Part shown: in pieces, positions 6,751-12,250 of the stretch
How positions within the stretch are numbered: the stretch's first letter is position 1
Layout of the letters: every line of letters starts with the position of its first letter
Source: Dehalococcoidia bacterium UBA5627
GTDB taxonomy: Bacteria; Chloroflexota; Dehalococcoidia; Dehalococcoidales; UBA5627
Direction: 5' to 3'
Length of the DNA: 12,250 bases
Assembly (NCBI GenBank): GCA_002421585.1
Contig: DIKD01000092.1
Coordinates: 6,010 to 18,259, forward strand
Notes under the pieces: model-generated
Database searches by the model: none
Told to the model about the DNA's origin: nothing
What the model saw: only the letters and a program-made list of their open reading frames with translations
Translations under genes and position numbers: made by a program

Positions 6751-7299
6751 ATGTTTTTAAGCCAGTTCCAAACCATAGGCAACAACCTCTTTACTCGCGG
6801 GATGGTCTCCTCCGAGAACGGAAACCTCAGCATCCGCACCGGAGACAACCTGGTCATCACGCGCCGCGGCTGCCGACTCGAAGATATCAGCGAAAACGAT
6901 TTAATAGAAACCGGAATCTACAAGAACAATCGTATAACCCCTCTTGCTTCTGCAGAACTGCCCGTACACCGGGCGATTTATCAAATGACGCGGGCACAGG
7001 CAATCGTGCATGCCCATCCTCCGCATGCGGTAACCCTGTCATTAACGGAACGGGAAATTGTGCCCAACCCCGAATTGATATCGGAAATATGCGCCGTTCC
7101 CGTTATCGGCTGGGGGGTTAAGGTTATTCCGGGTACTCTTGAAGCTGAAATTGCCGGCGCCTTGAGAAAGAACAGGATTGTTTTGGTACGCGGTCACGGC
7201 AGTTTTGCTATCGGCCAGTTATTGGAAGAAGCCTACAATCTCACTATGGCTTTAGAAGAGAGTTGCCAGGTTTCATGTCTTTTAAAGAGTATCAGATAA
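6751..7299 (+). CDS. Class II aldolase/adducin-family protein, FucA-like
   Basis: Zinc-dependent aldolase fold; family members cleave sugar phosphates such as L-fuculose 1-phosphate, or act as epimerases or dehydratases (AraD, MtnB). Seen: 182 residues, short for the family (FucA is about 215). ENGNLS (22-27) is the phosphate-loop motif. The catalytic glutamate is E69 in ASAELPVH. Zinc ligands are H87 and H89 in HAHPPHA and H149 in RGHGSFAIG. AAAGGA lies 6 bases before the ATG. It stands alone with no sugar-kinase neighbour, so the substrate is open; salvage of a deoxysugar phosphate or a methionine-salvage-like role are both possible. The metal-site residues all look intact. Confidence 0.88.
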   Translation: MFLSQFQTIGNNLFTRGMVSSENGNLSIRTGDNLVITRRGCRLEDISENDLIETGIYKNNRITPLASAELPVHRAIYQMTRAQAIVHAHPPHAVTLSLTEREIVPNPELISEICAVPVIGWGVKVIPGTLEAEIAGALRKNRIVLVRGHGSFAIGQLLEEAYNLTMALEESCQVSCLLKSIR

Positions 7300-7423
7300 T
7301 ATCTTATTTGTAAGAAAAAACTAAAAAAGTGCGTTTTTAAGCATTATTTTCCTCGAGTTCAAGTCCTTTACCGTGAAACAGTCGTTACGGTGTCTAAATA
7401 TCTTCCCTTATATCATGGTCTAT

Positions 7424-7448
7424 AAAAAAAGAATAGGCTATCTTTTTT
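7424..7448 (-). terminator. Weak terminator overlapping the plsY stop
   Basis: Arms AAAAAAGAATAG (7425-7436) and CTATCTTTTTT (7438-7448) form a hairpin with one bulge and an almost absent loop. On the minus strand it contains the plsY stop codon and continues into a T run. The stem is AT-rich, and it could work for both the plsY and aldolase transcripts. Confidence 0.35.
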
Positions 7449-8082
7449 CTTCCTTATCTTTCCCTTTGAATGTATCGAAAACAAAGTCTTTTTTCCGTCG
7501 TGAATTTTTTATAGACAGCAGCGCCGTCGGTAAAAACTTGATAAAACTGATTATAAACAGTAAGGCCGCCATAATAGCGGCAAAAGCGGAATGAGTACCG
7601 AACCATACGATAAAGGGCAGTGCAATCAGCCCCAGAGCCATAGAAAGAGCAACGTTATGCGTGATAACCATTGGGATAAGCACGATGGCAATGAAGATTC
7701 CCAGTTGCAGCGGGTAACCGTAAGCAAGGAAAAGGGTAATAATGATACCGATGGCAGTTGCCATCCCCTTACCGCCGGTAAATTTCAACCAGGGCATCCA
7801 GTTATGACCGATAACCGCAGCCAAACCGGCAAGCAATACAAAGGCATCCGGGGCGGTTAATCCCCATTTGGCAATGGCGATTGCGGCTACCCCTTTGGCA
7901 ATATCGATAAACACCACCACCAAAGCGGGTGCAATCCCCACTTCGCGGAAGACATTCATAAAACCGACATTGCCGCCGCCGAGTGTGCGGATATCGCGCT
8001 TAGCCCAAAGTCGTGTGACTACATAAGCGGTAGGCAAGCTGCCCAGGAGATATCCGATAATAATAGCCAGTGCTTCAGTCAT
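7438..8082 (-). CDS. plsY: PlsY-family glycerol-3-phosphate acyltransferase, divergent
   Basis: Integral membrane enzyme; the family transfers an acyl group from acyl-phosphate to glycerol 3-phosphate, the first step of phospholipid synthesis. Seen: 214 residues from the ATG, several hydrophobic helices, and GYLLGSLPTAYVV at the N-terminus. Motif 2 is good: GHNWMPWLKFTGGKGMAT (92-109). Motif 1, usually GSGNxGATNxxR, reads GGGNVGFMNVFR (35-46), and I see no HRENI-type third motif near the C-terminus. It ends in a charged tail (KGKDKEEKR). The ATG at 8082 matches the family N-terminus; a GTG at 8094 would add 4 residues. Neither has a strong SD. It lies 36 bases after ilvE on the same strand and so is probably co-transcribed. 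The altered motifs suggest a paralogue that may use another acceptor. Confidence 0.82.
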   Translation of the reverse strand: MTEALAIIIGYLLGSLPTAYVVTRLWAKRDIRTLGGGNVGFMNVFREVGIAPALVVVFIDIAKGVAAIAIAKWGLTAPDAFVLLAGLAAVIGHNWMPWLKFTGGKGMATAIGIIITLFLAYGYPLQLGIFIAIVLIPMVITHNVALSMALGLIALPFIVWFGTHSAFAAIMAALLFIISFIKFLPTALLSIKNSRRKKDFVFDTFKGKDKEEKR

Positions 8083-8118
8083 CGGAATTTCCACAGATTA
8101 TCATTTATCTGATTGTTT

Positions 8119-9030
8119 TTAATATACAGGGGTACACCAGTCGATGTACTTTTCATTTTTTCCTTTGATGACGTCGAAGTATAGTTTTTGCAGTTTTAAG
8201 GTGATTTCTCCCACCTCTCCCGTGCCTATTTTCTTATTCTCCACTTCAGATACGGGTGTCAGGTGAGCGGCAGTACCTGTTAAGAAACATTCATCAGCGT
8301 TATAGAGCTCAACCAGGTCGATTTTCTTTTCTATGGTGTCGATTCCCAGTTCGTTCTTTGCCAGCGTCATAACTGTATCGCGTGTAATCCCTTTTAAGAT
8401 ACTGTCTTTGGTGGTTGGTGTATACAATCTGCCATTCTTTATCAAGAAGATATTCTCACCACTGCCTTCGGAAACATTACCGTCCTGCGAAAGCATAATT
8501 CCCTCATCATAACCTCTGGATTGGGCTTCCGTTTTTGTGAAAGCATTGTTGATGTATAAGCCGGTTATTTTGGCGCTGGGGGGGATGACGTTATCGGCAG
8601 GTCTTCTCCAGGAAGATATGCAGCAGCGGCAGGCATCGACATCGATATATCTGCCCCATGGCATGGCGAAAACTAAAAAATCATTATCGAGATTATGCAG
8701 TCGTACCCCCATTGCTTCGGAGCTCTTATATGATAGCGGGCGGATGTAGATATCCTCTTTAAAATCACCCTTCTTTACCAGGTCCACTGTGATTTTGCAC
8801 AGCTCATCTACTGAGTAGGGCAGCTCCATCTGTAAAACGGCGCTGCCTTGCGCCAGGCGTTCGTAATGTTCTTTTAAGCGGAAAATATAAACCTGTTTTT
8901 TATCCTCGTTCCAGTTTCCTCTGATACCTTCGAATACTGCGGTTCCGTAATGGAGAGCATGGGTCATAATGCCGACCTTGGCATCTTCCAACGGGATAAA
9001 TTCACTGTGTAAAAAAGCGTATGACGGCAT
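8119..9030 (-). CDS. ilvE: Branched-chain amino acid aminotransferase
   Basis: PLP-dependent class IV aminotransferase; last step of leucine, isoleucine and valine synthesis. Seen: 303 residues, the usual IlvE length. The N-terminus is MPSYAFLHSEFIPLEDAKVG, followed by HALHYGTAVFEGIRG (24-38). The PLP lysine is K154 in SAKITGLYINN. The cofactor-binding stretch GYDEGIML...VSEGSGENIF (E188) follows, with the C-terminal LTGTAAHLTPV block. The ATG at 9030 has AAGGAG (9037-9042) 6 bases upstream; the longer in-frame start at 9105 lies upstream of the predicted promoter and is rejected. It is divergent from the DUF134 operon and probably heads an ilvE-plsY operon. Related class IV enzymes (D-amino-acid transaminase, ADC lyase) fit less well. 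Confidence 0.94.
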   Translation of the reverse strand: MPSYAFLHSEFIPLEDAKVGIMTHALHYGTAVFEGIRGNWNEDKKQVYIFRLKEHYERLAQGSAVLQMELPYSVDELCKITVDLVKKGDFKEDIYIRPLSYKSSEAMGVRLHNLDNDFLVFAMPWGRYIDVDACRCCISSWRRPADNVIPPSAKITGLYINNAFTKTEAQSRGYDEGIMLSQDGNVSEGSGENIFLIKNGRLYTPTTKDSILKGITRDTVMTLAKNELGIDTIEKKIDLVELYNADECFLTGTAAHLTPVSEVENKKIGTGEVGEITLKLQKLYFDVIKGKNEKYIDWCTPVY

Positions 9031-9067
9031 AATACTCTCCTTAATTTTTTGTAGATTTATAGCTAGG

Positions 9068-9096
9068 ATTATAACTCTAAGCAGCCGATTAGGCAA
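9068..9096 (-). promoter_or_regulatory. ilvE promoter
   Basis: On the minus strand TTGCCT (9096-9091), a 17-base spacer and a consensus TATAAT (9073-9068). The predicted start is near 9061, giving a leader of about 30 bases with AAGGAG before the ATG at 9030. Confidence 0.7.
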
Positions 9097-9151
9097 ATTG
9101 ACCACGAACAGAAATAACCGTTCGAAATACCTTATCAGGTTTAATAAAATG

Positions 9152-9181
9152 TTGACACATATACATTCTTTATAATACTAT
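9152..9181 (+). promoter_or_regulatory. Promoter region of the DUF134 operon
   Basis: A consensus TTGACA (9152-9157) is followed by a consensus TATAAT (9171-9176) only 13 bases later, which is too close for a normal promoter. TACTAT (9176-9181) gives an 18-base spacer and is the more likely -10. The 14-bp palindrome starts 7 bases downstream, over the expected start of transcription. Confidence 0.55.
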
Positions 9182-9187
9182 TAATTA

Positions 9188-9201
9188 TGAGCATATGCTC
9201 A
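9188..9201. promoter_or_regulatory. Palindromic operator candidate before the DUF134 operon
   Basis: TGAGCATATGCTCA is a perfect 14-bp palindrome located at the predicted transcription start and 20 bases upstream of the TTG start of the HTH gene. Inference: binding site of the DUF134 protein itself, giving autoregulation of the operon. It can also form a small RNA hairpin, but a DNA operator is the simpler reading. Confidence 0.6.
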
Positions 9202-9221
9202 AAATGTTTTAGGAGTCGTAT

Positions 9222-9689
9222 TTGGCAAGACCATATAAATGTCGGCGGGTGTCATATATGCCGGGTGTAACCTATTTTAAGCCGGCTGGAATACCTTTAG
9301 GCGTGCTGGAGGAAGTTCTGTTATCGCTGGAAGAAGCAGAGGCTTTGCGGCTTAAAGAACTGGAAGGATTGGAACAGGAGCAGGGAGCTGAAAAAATGAA
9401 TGTTTCGCGCCCCACCTTCCAGCGAATTCTGGCATCAGCCAGGCAAAAAGTCGCCGATGCCATATTAAATGGCAAGGCAATTCGCATCGAGGGCGGTAAT
9501 TTCGAGCTGGCTCAAAACCGTTACCGGTGTTATTGCGGTCACGAATGGCATTCGGACAATCTTCCCGACGCTTGTCCAAAATGCAGTACCACTGATGTTC
9601 AACCTCTTTTACAGGAAAATACCTGCCGCGGTGAGAAAAGAATTAAATACTGCGGAAGGATGGTACGAGATAATGCAGGAAAAGATTAA
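9222..9689 (+). CDS. DUF134/UPF0251 HTH protein with Cys-rich C-terminus
   Basis: Predicted DNA-binding regulator. Seen: 155 residues. The N-terminus MARPYKCRRVSYMPGVTYFK is the UPF0251 signature. A sigma70 region-4-like HTH follows (about 35-82, with EEAEALRLKELEGL and EKMNVSRPTFQRIL), then NGKAIRIEGG (83-92). The C-terminal part adds C103xC105 in YRCYCGHEW and CPKC (C118, C121), a zinc-ribbon or rubredoxin-knuckle-like pair, plus C135 and C144. The start is TTG, with TTAGGAG upstream (9209-9215). Known: DUF134 genes often sit beside NifX-type genes, as here. Inference: it senses a metal or Fe-S/redox state through the cysteines and controls this operon through the upstream palindrome. The 3' end overlaps the next gene by 17 bases. 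Confidence 0.88.
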   Translation: MARPYKCRRVSYMPGVTYFKPAGIPLGVLEEVLLSLEEAEALRLKELEGLEQEQGAEKMNVSRPTFQRILASARQKVADAILNGKAIRIEGGNFELAQNRYRCYCGHEWHSDNLPDACPKCSTTDVQPLLQENTCRGEKRIKYCGRMVRDNAGKD

Positions 9690-10050
9690 AGAATTTATGA
9701 ACTGCAGGAGATTAGCAATAATCGGCGCGTCCGATAATACAGAGAAGTATGGCAACCGCATAGTAAAAAATCTTAAAAGCAGGGGGTATGAAGTATATCC
9801 GGTCAATCCGCGTCTTAAAGAGGCCGAAGGACTGATTTTTTACCCCGGCTTCTCTGATATAACCGTTAAAGTCGACGTGGTCGATTTTGTAGTGCCTCCG
9901 GTTGTAATGGAAGAAGTTTTAAAACAATGTAAGGAGCTCGGTTTGAAGCGCATATGGCTGCAACCCGGTTCCGAGAGTCAATCCGCTATAGCGTTCTGCC
10001 ATGGAAATGGAATGAATATCGTATATGGCGCATGTGTAATGGTGAATTGA
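9673..10050 (+). CDS. CoA-binding Rossmann-fold protein
   Basis: Single-domain CoA_binding (YccU/succinyl-CoA-ligase alpha-like) protein. Seen: 125 residues, the common length for this family. It begins MQEKIKEFMNCRRLAIIGAS, with GASDNTEKYGNRI (18-30) forming the nucleotide-binding turn, then GYEVYPVNP (38-46), VDVVDFVVPP (67-76), IWLQPGSESQ (94-103) and a closing GACVMVN. The ATG at 9673 matches the family N-terminus; GGAAGGA is 12 bases upstream. An ATG at 9697 and an in-frame upstream extension are less likely. It overlaps the DUF134 gene by 17 bases, which suggests translational coupling. Known members bind CoA but mostly lack a defined reaction. Its role in this metal/sulfur-type operon is unclear. 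Confidence 0.88.
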   Translation: MQEKIKEFMNCRRLAIIGASDNTEKYGNRIVKNLKSRGYEVYPVNPRLKEAEGLIFYPGFSDITVKVDVVDFVVPPVVMEEVLKQCKELGLKRIWLQPGSESQSAIAFCHGNGMNIVYGACVMVN

Positions 10051-10100
10051 TTGTTATATCAATGTAAAAATAAAAAAGTAAACAGATAAGGAGAAAAATC

Positions 10101-10487
10101 ATGAAATTTGCAATCCCGTTCAAGGACGGTTCCCTCTCAGCGCATTTCGGTCAGACAACCGAATTTCTAATTATCGAAACTGGTGAAGGGGGAAAAATAA
10201 CAGGTAAAGAGACTCTGACAACGTTCCCGCATAATTGCCATGGACTTCCGCTGCTTTTTGCCGAGCACGGAGTGAGCGTAGTTTTAGCCGGCGGTATGGG
10301 TATGGGACCTCGCATGGCTTGTGAAAATAACGGGATTGAAGTTATACTGGGTATAACCGAAACCGATCCCGAAAAAGCGGTTATTAAATACCTGTATAAT
10401 GGTCTGGAAAGCGGCGAAAATGTCTGCGAACATGGTGATACGTTTTGTGACCACAGCGGACACCATGAAAATCATGGCTGCAACTAA
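10101..10487 (+). CDS. NifX/Orp-type Fe-Mo cofactor-binding protein with metal-binding tail
   Basis: Small RNase H-like-fold protein of the dinitrogenase Fe-Mo cofactor family (NifX, NifY, NifB C-terminus, orange protein). Seen: 128 residues. MKFAIPFKDG and SAHFGQ (13-18) form the first conserved part, FPHNCHGLP and GGMGMGPRM (64-72) the second. The tail (107-128) is Cys/His-rich: C109, H111, C116, H118, H121, H122, H125, C127. AAGGAG lies before the ATG. Known: family members bind Fe-Mo or Mo-Cu-S clusters, and many occur in organisms without nitrogenase. No nitrogenase genes are in this window. Inference: carrier or chaperone for a metal-sulfur cluster, with the tail adding a metal site. 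It lies 50 bases after the CoA-binding gene, in the same operon. Confidence 0.9.
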   Translation: MKFAIPFKDGSLSAHFGQTTEFLIIETGEGGKITGKETLTTFPHNCHGLPLLFAEHGVSVVLAGGMGMGPRMACENNGIEVILGITETDPEKAVIKYLYNGLESGENVCEHGDTFCDHSGHHENHGCN

Positions 10488-10512
10488 CATTTACTAGAGA
10501 AAGGGCTATCGA

Positions 10513-11298
10513 TTGAGCTTTATAACTATCATATTGCTCATCCTGACCGGTATCTTGGCAGGCGGGTTCGGCGGTCTTCTGGGAATCGGCGGCGGAGCTA
10601 TTATGCTGCCCATAGTTCGTTTCGGATTCGGCTTTTCGCCGTCTATTGCTGTCGGAACAACGCTGGTAGCTGTAGTTTTTACGGCGGTTGCCGGTTCATA
10701 TCAGCACTGGAAAATGGGGCACGTCGACTGGAAATCGATAAAATACATCGCTCCGGCGGGGGTTGTCGGGGTAATTATAGGTTCTGTCCTGTTTTATTGG
10801 ATTAGAGATTATCACGAGCTGATCGATTTAATACTCGGAATTGTTTTTGCGCCCATTGCCGCCAGTATGATTTACGAGGGACTGTTTTTAAGGAAGAAAC
10901 CCGACTTTCCCGGCCGAACAATGGGAGGTAATACTGCGCTTAAAGCCGGAATCGGAGGGAGTGTCGGTATATTTACCGGTATGTCGGGTCTGGGGGGTGG
11001 CTTTATAATGGTGCCGGCATTTGTCTACCTGTTGCGTTCGCCGGTCAAGATTGCCATCGGGTCATCTATGGCTTCGTTCGTGTGGTTTGCTACGGTCGGG
11101 GGCATTATTAAAATCTCGCAGGGTTTATGTGATGTTCCGGCTGCCCTTGCTATGGGCATAGGGGCGATCGGAGGAGCGCTAATCGGAGCTCGGCTGGTAT
11201 CGCGTATCAAACCGGCTACATTAAAAACAATATTCGGTTTTATATTTTTGTATATATCTTTAAAATATATCTTCAGCTATTTCGGGATAACTATTTAA
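10513..11298 (+). CDS. TSUP (TauE/SafE) family membrane transporter
   Basis: Seen: 261 residues with about eight hydrophobic helices in two similar halves. Each half starts with a Gly-rich segment: GGFGGLLGIGGGAIMLP (about 17-33) and GIFTGMSGLGGGFIMVP in the second half. This internal repeat is diagnostic of TSUP proteins. The start is TTG at 10513, 25 bases after the NifX-type gene, with AGAAAGG upstream (10497-10503). Known: the family moves sulfite, sulfoacetate, thiosulfate or other sulfur compounds and organic anions. Direction and substrate cannot be read from the sequence. Inference: with the Fe-S scaffold and NifX-type protein around it, import or export of a sulfur (or selenium) species is the likeliest job. 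The SD of the next gene overlaps its stop. Confidence 0.9.
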   Translation: MSFITIILLILTGILAGGFGGLLGIGGGAIMLPIVRFGFGFSPSIAVGTTLVAVVFTAVAGSYQHWKMGHVDWKSIKYIAPAGVVGVIIGSVLFYWIRDYHELIDLILGIVFAPIAASMIYEGLFLRKKPDFPGRTMGGNTALKAGIGGSVGIFTGMSGLGGGFIMVPAFVYLLRSPVKIAIGSSMASFVWFATVGGIIKISQGLCDVPAALAMGIGAIGGALIGARLVSRIKPATLKTIFGFIFLYISLKYIFSYFGITI

Positions 11299-11311
11299 GG
11301 AGTGTAATGAA

Positions 11312-11762
11312 ATGTCTGGTAATCTCGATGGATTTGAAGAACTGCTGTTGGGGGAAGAACGCAGGGATTATTCGGCAAAAGCCATCGACCATGCTATGAA
11401 TCCGCAAAATCTCGGAGTGATGGAGAATGCCGATGGATATGCCGCCGGTAGTTTGGGGCACTGCGGGGATACTGAGGAAATCTGGCTGAAAATTGACGGC
11501 AGCCGCATCAAGCCGCGCCAGTTTCATGACAGACGGATGTGCTAACAGTATTGCCTGCGGCAGCGCCCTTACCGGGATTGCTACCGGTAAGGATGTCAAA
11601 GAAGCCATGCTTATCGGGCAACAAGCTGTTATCGATGCTCTTGACGGTTTGCCGGAAGAAGATAAACACTGTGCCGTAAATACTGTAAATACCCTAAAAG
11701 CGGCCATCCGCGACTATCTCGATACTTTAAAAGAGCCCTGGAAAAAGGTTTACCGCAGATGA
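11312..11762 (+). pseudogene. IscU/NifU-like Fe-S scaffold gene with one frameshift
   Basis: Seen: the ATG at 11312 (AAGGAG at 11297-11302) opens a frame with YSAKAIDHAMNPQNLG, ADGYAAGSLGHCGDTEEIWL and KIDGSRIK, which then ends at a TAA at 11543-11545. From about 11520 the next frame continues the same family exactly: FMTDGCANSIACGSALTGI, EAMLIGQQAVIDALDGLPE, HCAVNTVNTLKAAIRDYL, to a TGA at 11760-11762. Removing one base in 11512-11519 (a GCCGCGCC stretch) restores one protein of about 149 residues with the three scaffold cysteines (GHCGD, DGCAN, KHCAV). Known: IscU/NifU N-domain proteins assemble Fe-S clusters on these cysteines. It could be a real recent pseudogene, a sequence error or, less likely, recoding; I see no slippery site or stop-driven shift. 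Confidence 0.85.
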
Positions 11763-11799
11763 CAGTCGGTATGGGTCTAATCGGTCCTGGTAAATAAAA

Positions 11800-12140
11800 A
11801 TGGAAATCAGGGAAAGCGGAAAGTTCTGCCAGGATAAAATAGCAGATGAACTTTCTCTGGTCATTGACGCCGGATTCGGGCATCGCAGCATCGTTAATAT
11901 CCTTAGACAGGCACAGAAACTGACGGCGAACAACAATGTTTATGCTGTTATCGGCGGCATCCATCTATTCAGAGCATCTGAAGAGCGAATTCAAAAGACA
12001 ATCGCGGAATTCAAGACAAGAGGAGTTAAGGAGCTGGGGGTTTGCCATTGCACCGGTTTTCATGCTTCGGTAAAATCGTCCAAGCATCCCCGAAAGAGTT
12101 TTTCTTAAATAACGCCGGAAACCGGTTTGCTCTGCCGTAG
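11800..12140 (+). pseudogene. Remnant of a metallo-beta-lactamase-fold protein (COG1237-like)
   Basis: Seen: the frame from 11800 encodes DELSLVIDAG, GHRSIVNILRQAQKLT, VYAVIGGIHLFRASEERIQK and GVCHCTGFHASVK, the C-terminal part of the MBL proteins related to dihydropteridine/RFA-P synthase-like hydrolases. The HxHxDH metal-binding half, normally over 100 residues upstream, is absent: only 37 bases separate this from the scaffold gene. After VK the frame drifts to a TAA at 12106-12108, but the next frame reads VQASPKEFFLNNAGNRFALP to a TAG at 12138-12140. A missing base near 12071-12075 explains this. The stretch between LVID and GHRSIVN also looks shortened. Truncation plus frameshift make it a decayed last gene of the operon. 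A start at 11800 has no convincing SD. Confidence 0.75.
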
Positions 12141-12177
12141 TGAGTATATCCTATAAATACTTTGGTTCTTATTAATC

Positions 12178-12250
12178 ATGGTTGCTATGGATAACAATTT
12201 AAAGTCGTTTCATTGGCCAATCTCAGCAACTTTCTTATTGTCATTCTGGA
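12178..12250 (+). CDS. Possible N-terminus of a membrane protein, cut by the window end
   Basis: An open frame from ATG 12178 (or 12187) reads MDNNLKSFHWPISATFLLSFW and runs off the right edge. The hydrophobic stretch after a short polar start looks like a first transmembrane helix, as in transporters. No SD and no certain promoter are visible, and only 24 codons are in view, so both the gene and its family are uncertain. Confidence 0.3.
   Translation, partial: MVAMDNNLKSFHWPISATFLLSFW

Noticed and set aside
9031..9105. Extended N-terminus of IlvE from a start at 9105
   Set aside because: The extra residues do not resemble the family and the region contains the predicted ilvE promoter; the ATG at 9030 has a good SD.
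9105..9124. Second LexA box upstream of the DUF134 operon (CGAAC...GTTCG)
   Set aside because: The half-sites are 10 bases apart instead of 4.
9469..9672. Longer start for the CoA-binding gene inside the DUF134 gene
   Set aside because: The extra N-terminus has no family match and is a shadow frame of DUF134; family members start at the position of 9673.
1..12250. CRISPR arrays, tRNA or rRNA genes, IS transposases
   Set aside because: No regularly spaced repeats, no cloverleaf with a T-loop signature and no transposase-like protein were seen.

Overview
The window looks like chromosomal DNA of an anaerobic bacterium with mid-range GC. The type of LexA operator (GAAC-N4-GTTC), the housekeeping gene set and the Fe-S/NifX-type accessory genes would suit a Dehalococcoidia-like member of the Chloroflexota. 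A Gram-positive-type anaerobe is also possible, and this placement is inference. Start codons are often TTG or GTG. Several genes have clear sigma70-type promoters with 17-bp spacers.

Left part (1-5106): the N-terminal part of a TIGR03960-type radical SAM protein runs off the left edge on the minus strand. An 85-bp MITE/REP-like repeat follows. Next is a HIT-family nucleotide hydrolase/transferase gene, convergent with hisS (4-bp overlap). hisS is divergent from a full-length bifunctional-type relA/spoT (rel) gene. This places enzymes of diadenosine-nucleotide and (p)ppGpp metabolism next to an aminoacyl-tRNA synthetase.

Middle part (5107-9105): rpsT (TTG start, own promoter and terminator), then lexA with an SOS operator lying over its predicted transcription start. 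A small two-helix membrane protein follows with its own promoter, then a 180-bp non-coding stretch with possible RNA structure, then a class II (FucA-like) aldolase. On the minus strand are ilvE and a divergent plsY-family acyltransferase, apparently co-transcribed from a promoter upstream of ilvE.

Right part (9106-12250): a compact plus-strand operon starts behind a perfect 14-bp palindrome. It encodes a DUF134/UPF0251 HTH regulator with a Cys-rich tail, a CoA-binding Rossmann protein, a NifX/Orp-type cofactor-binding protein with a Cys/His-rich tail, an eight-helix TSUP (TauE/SafE) transporter and an IscU/NifU-like Fe-S scaffold. It ends with a remnant of a metallo-beta-lactamase-fold protein. 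The scaffold gene carries one frameshift although all three family cysteines survive across it. The last gene has lost its N-terminal half and has another frameshift. The operon is best read as a metal/sulfur-handling module whose 3' end is decaying or hit by local sequence errors. The window ends in a possible partial gene with a hydrophobic N-terminus.
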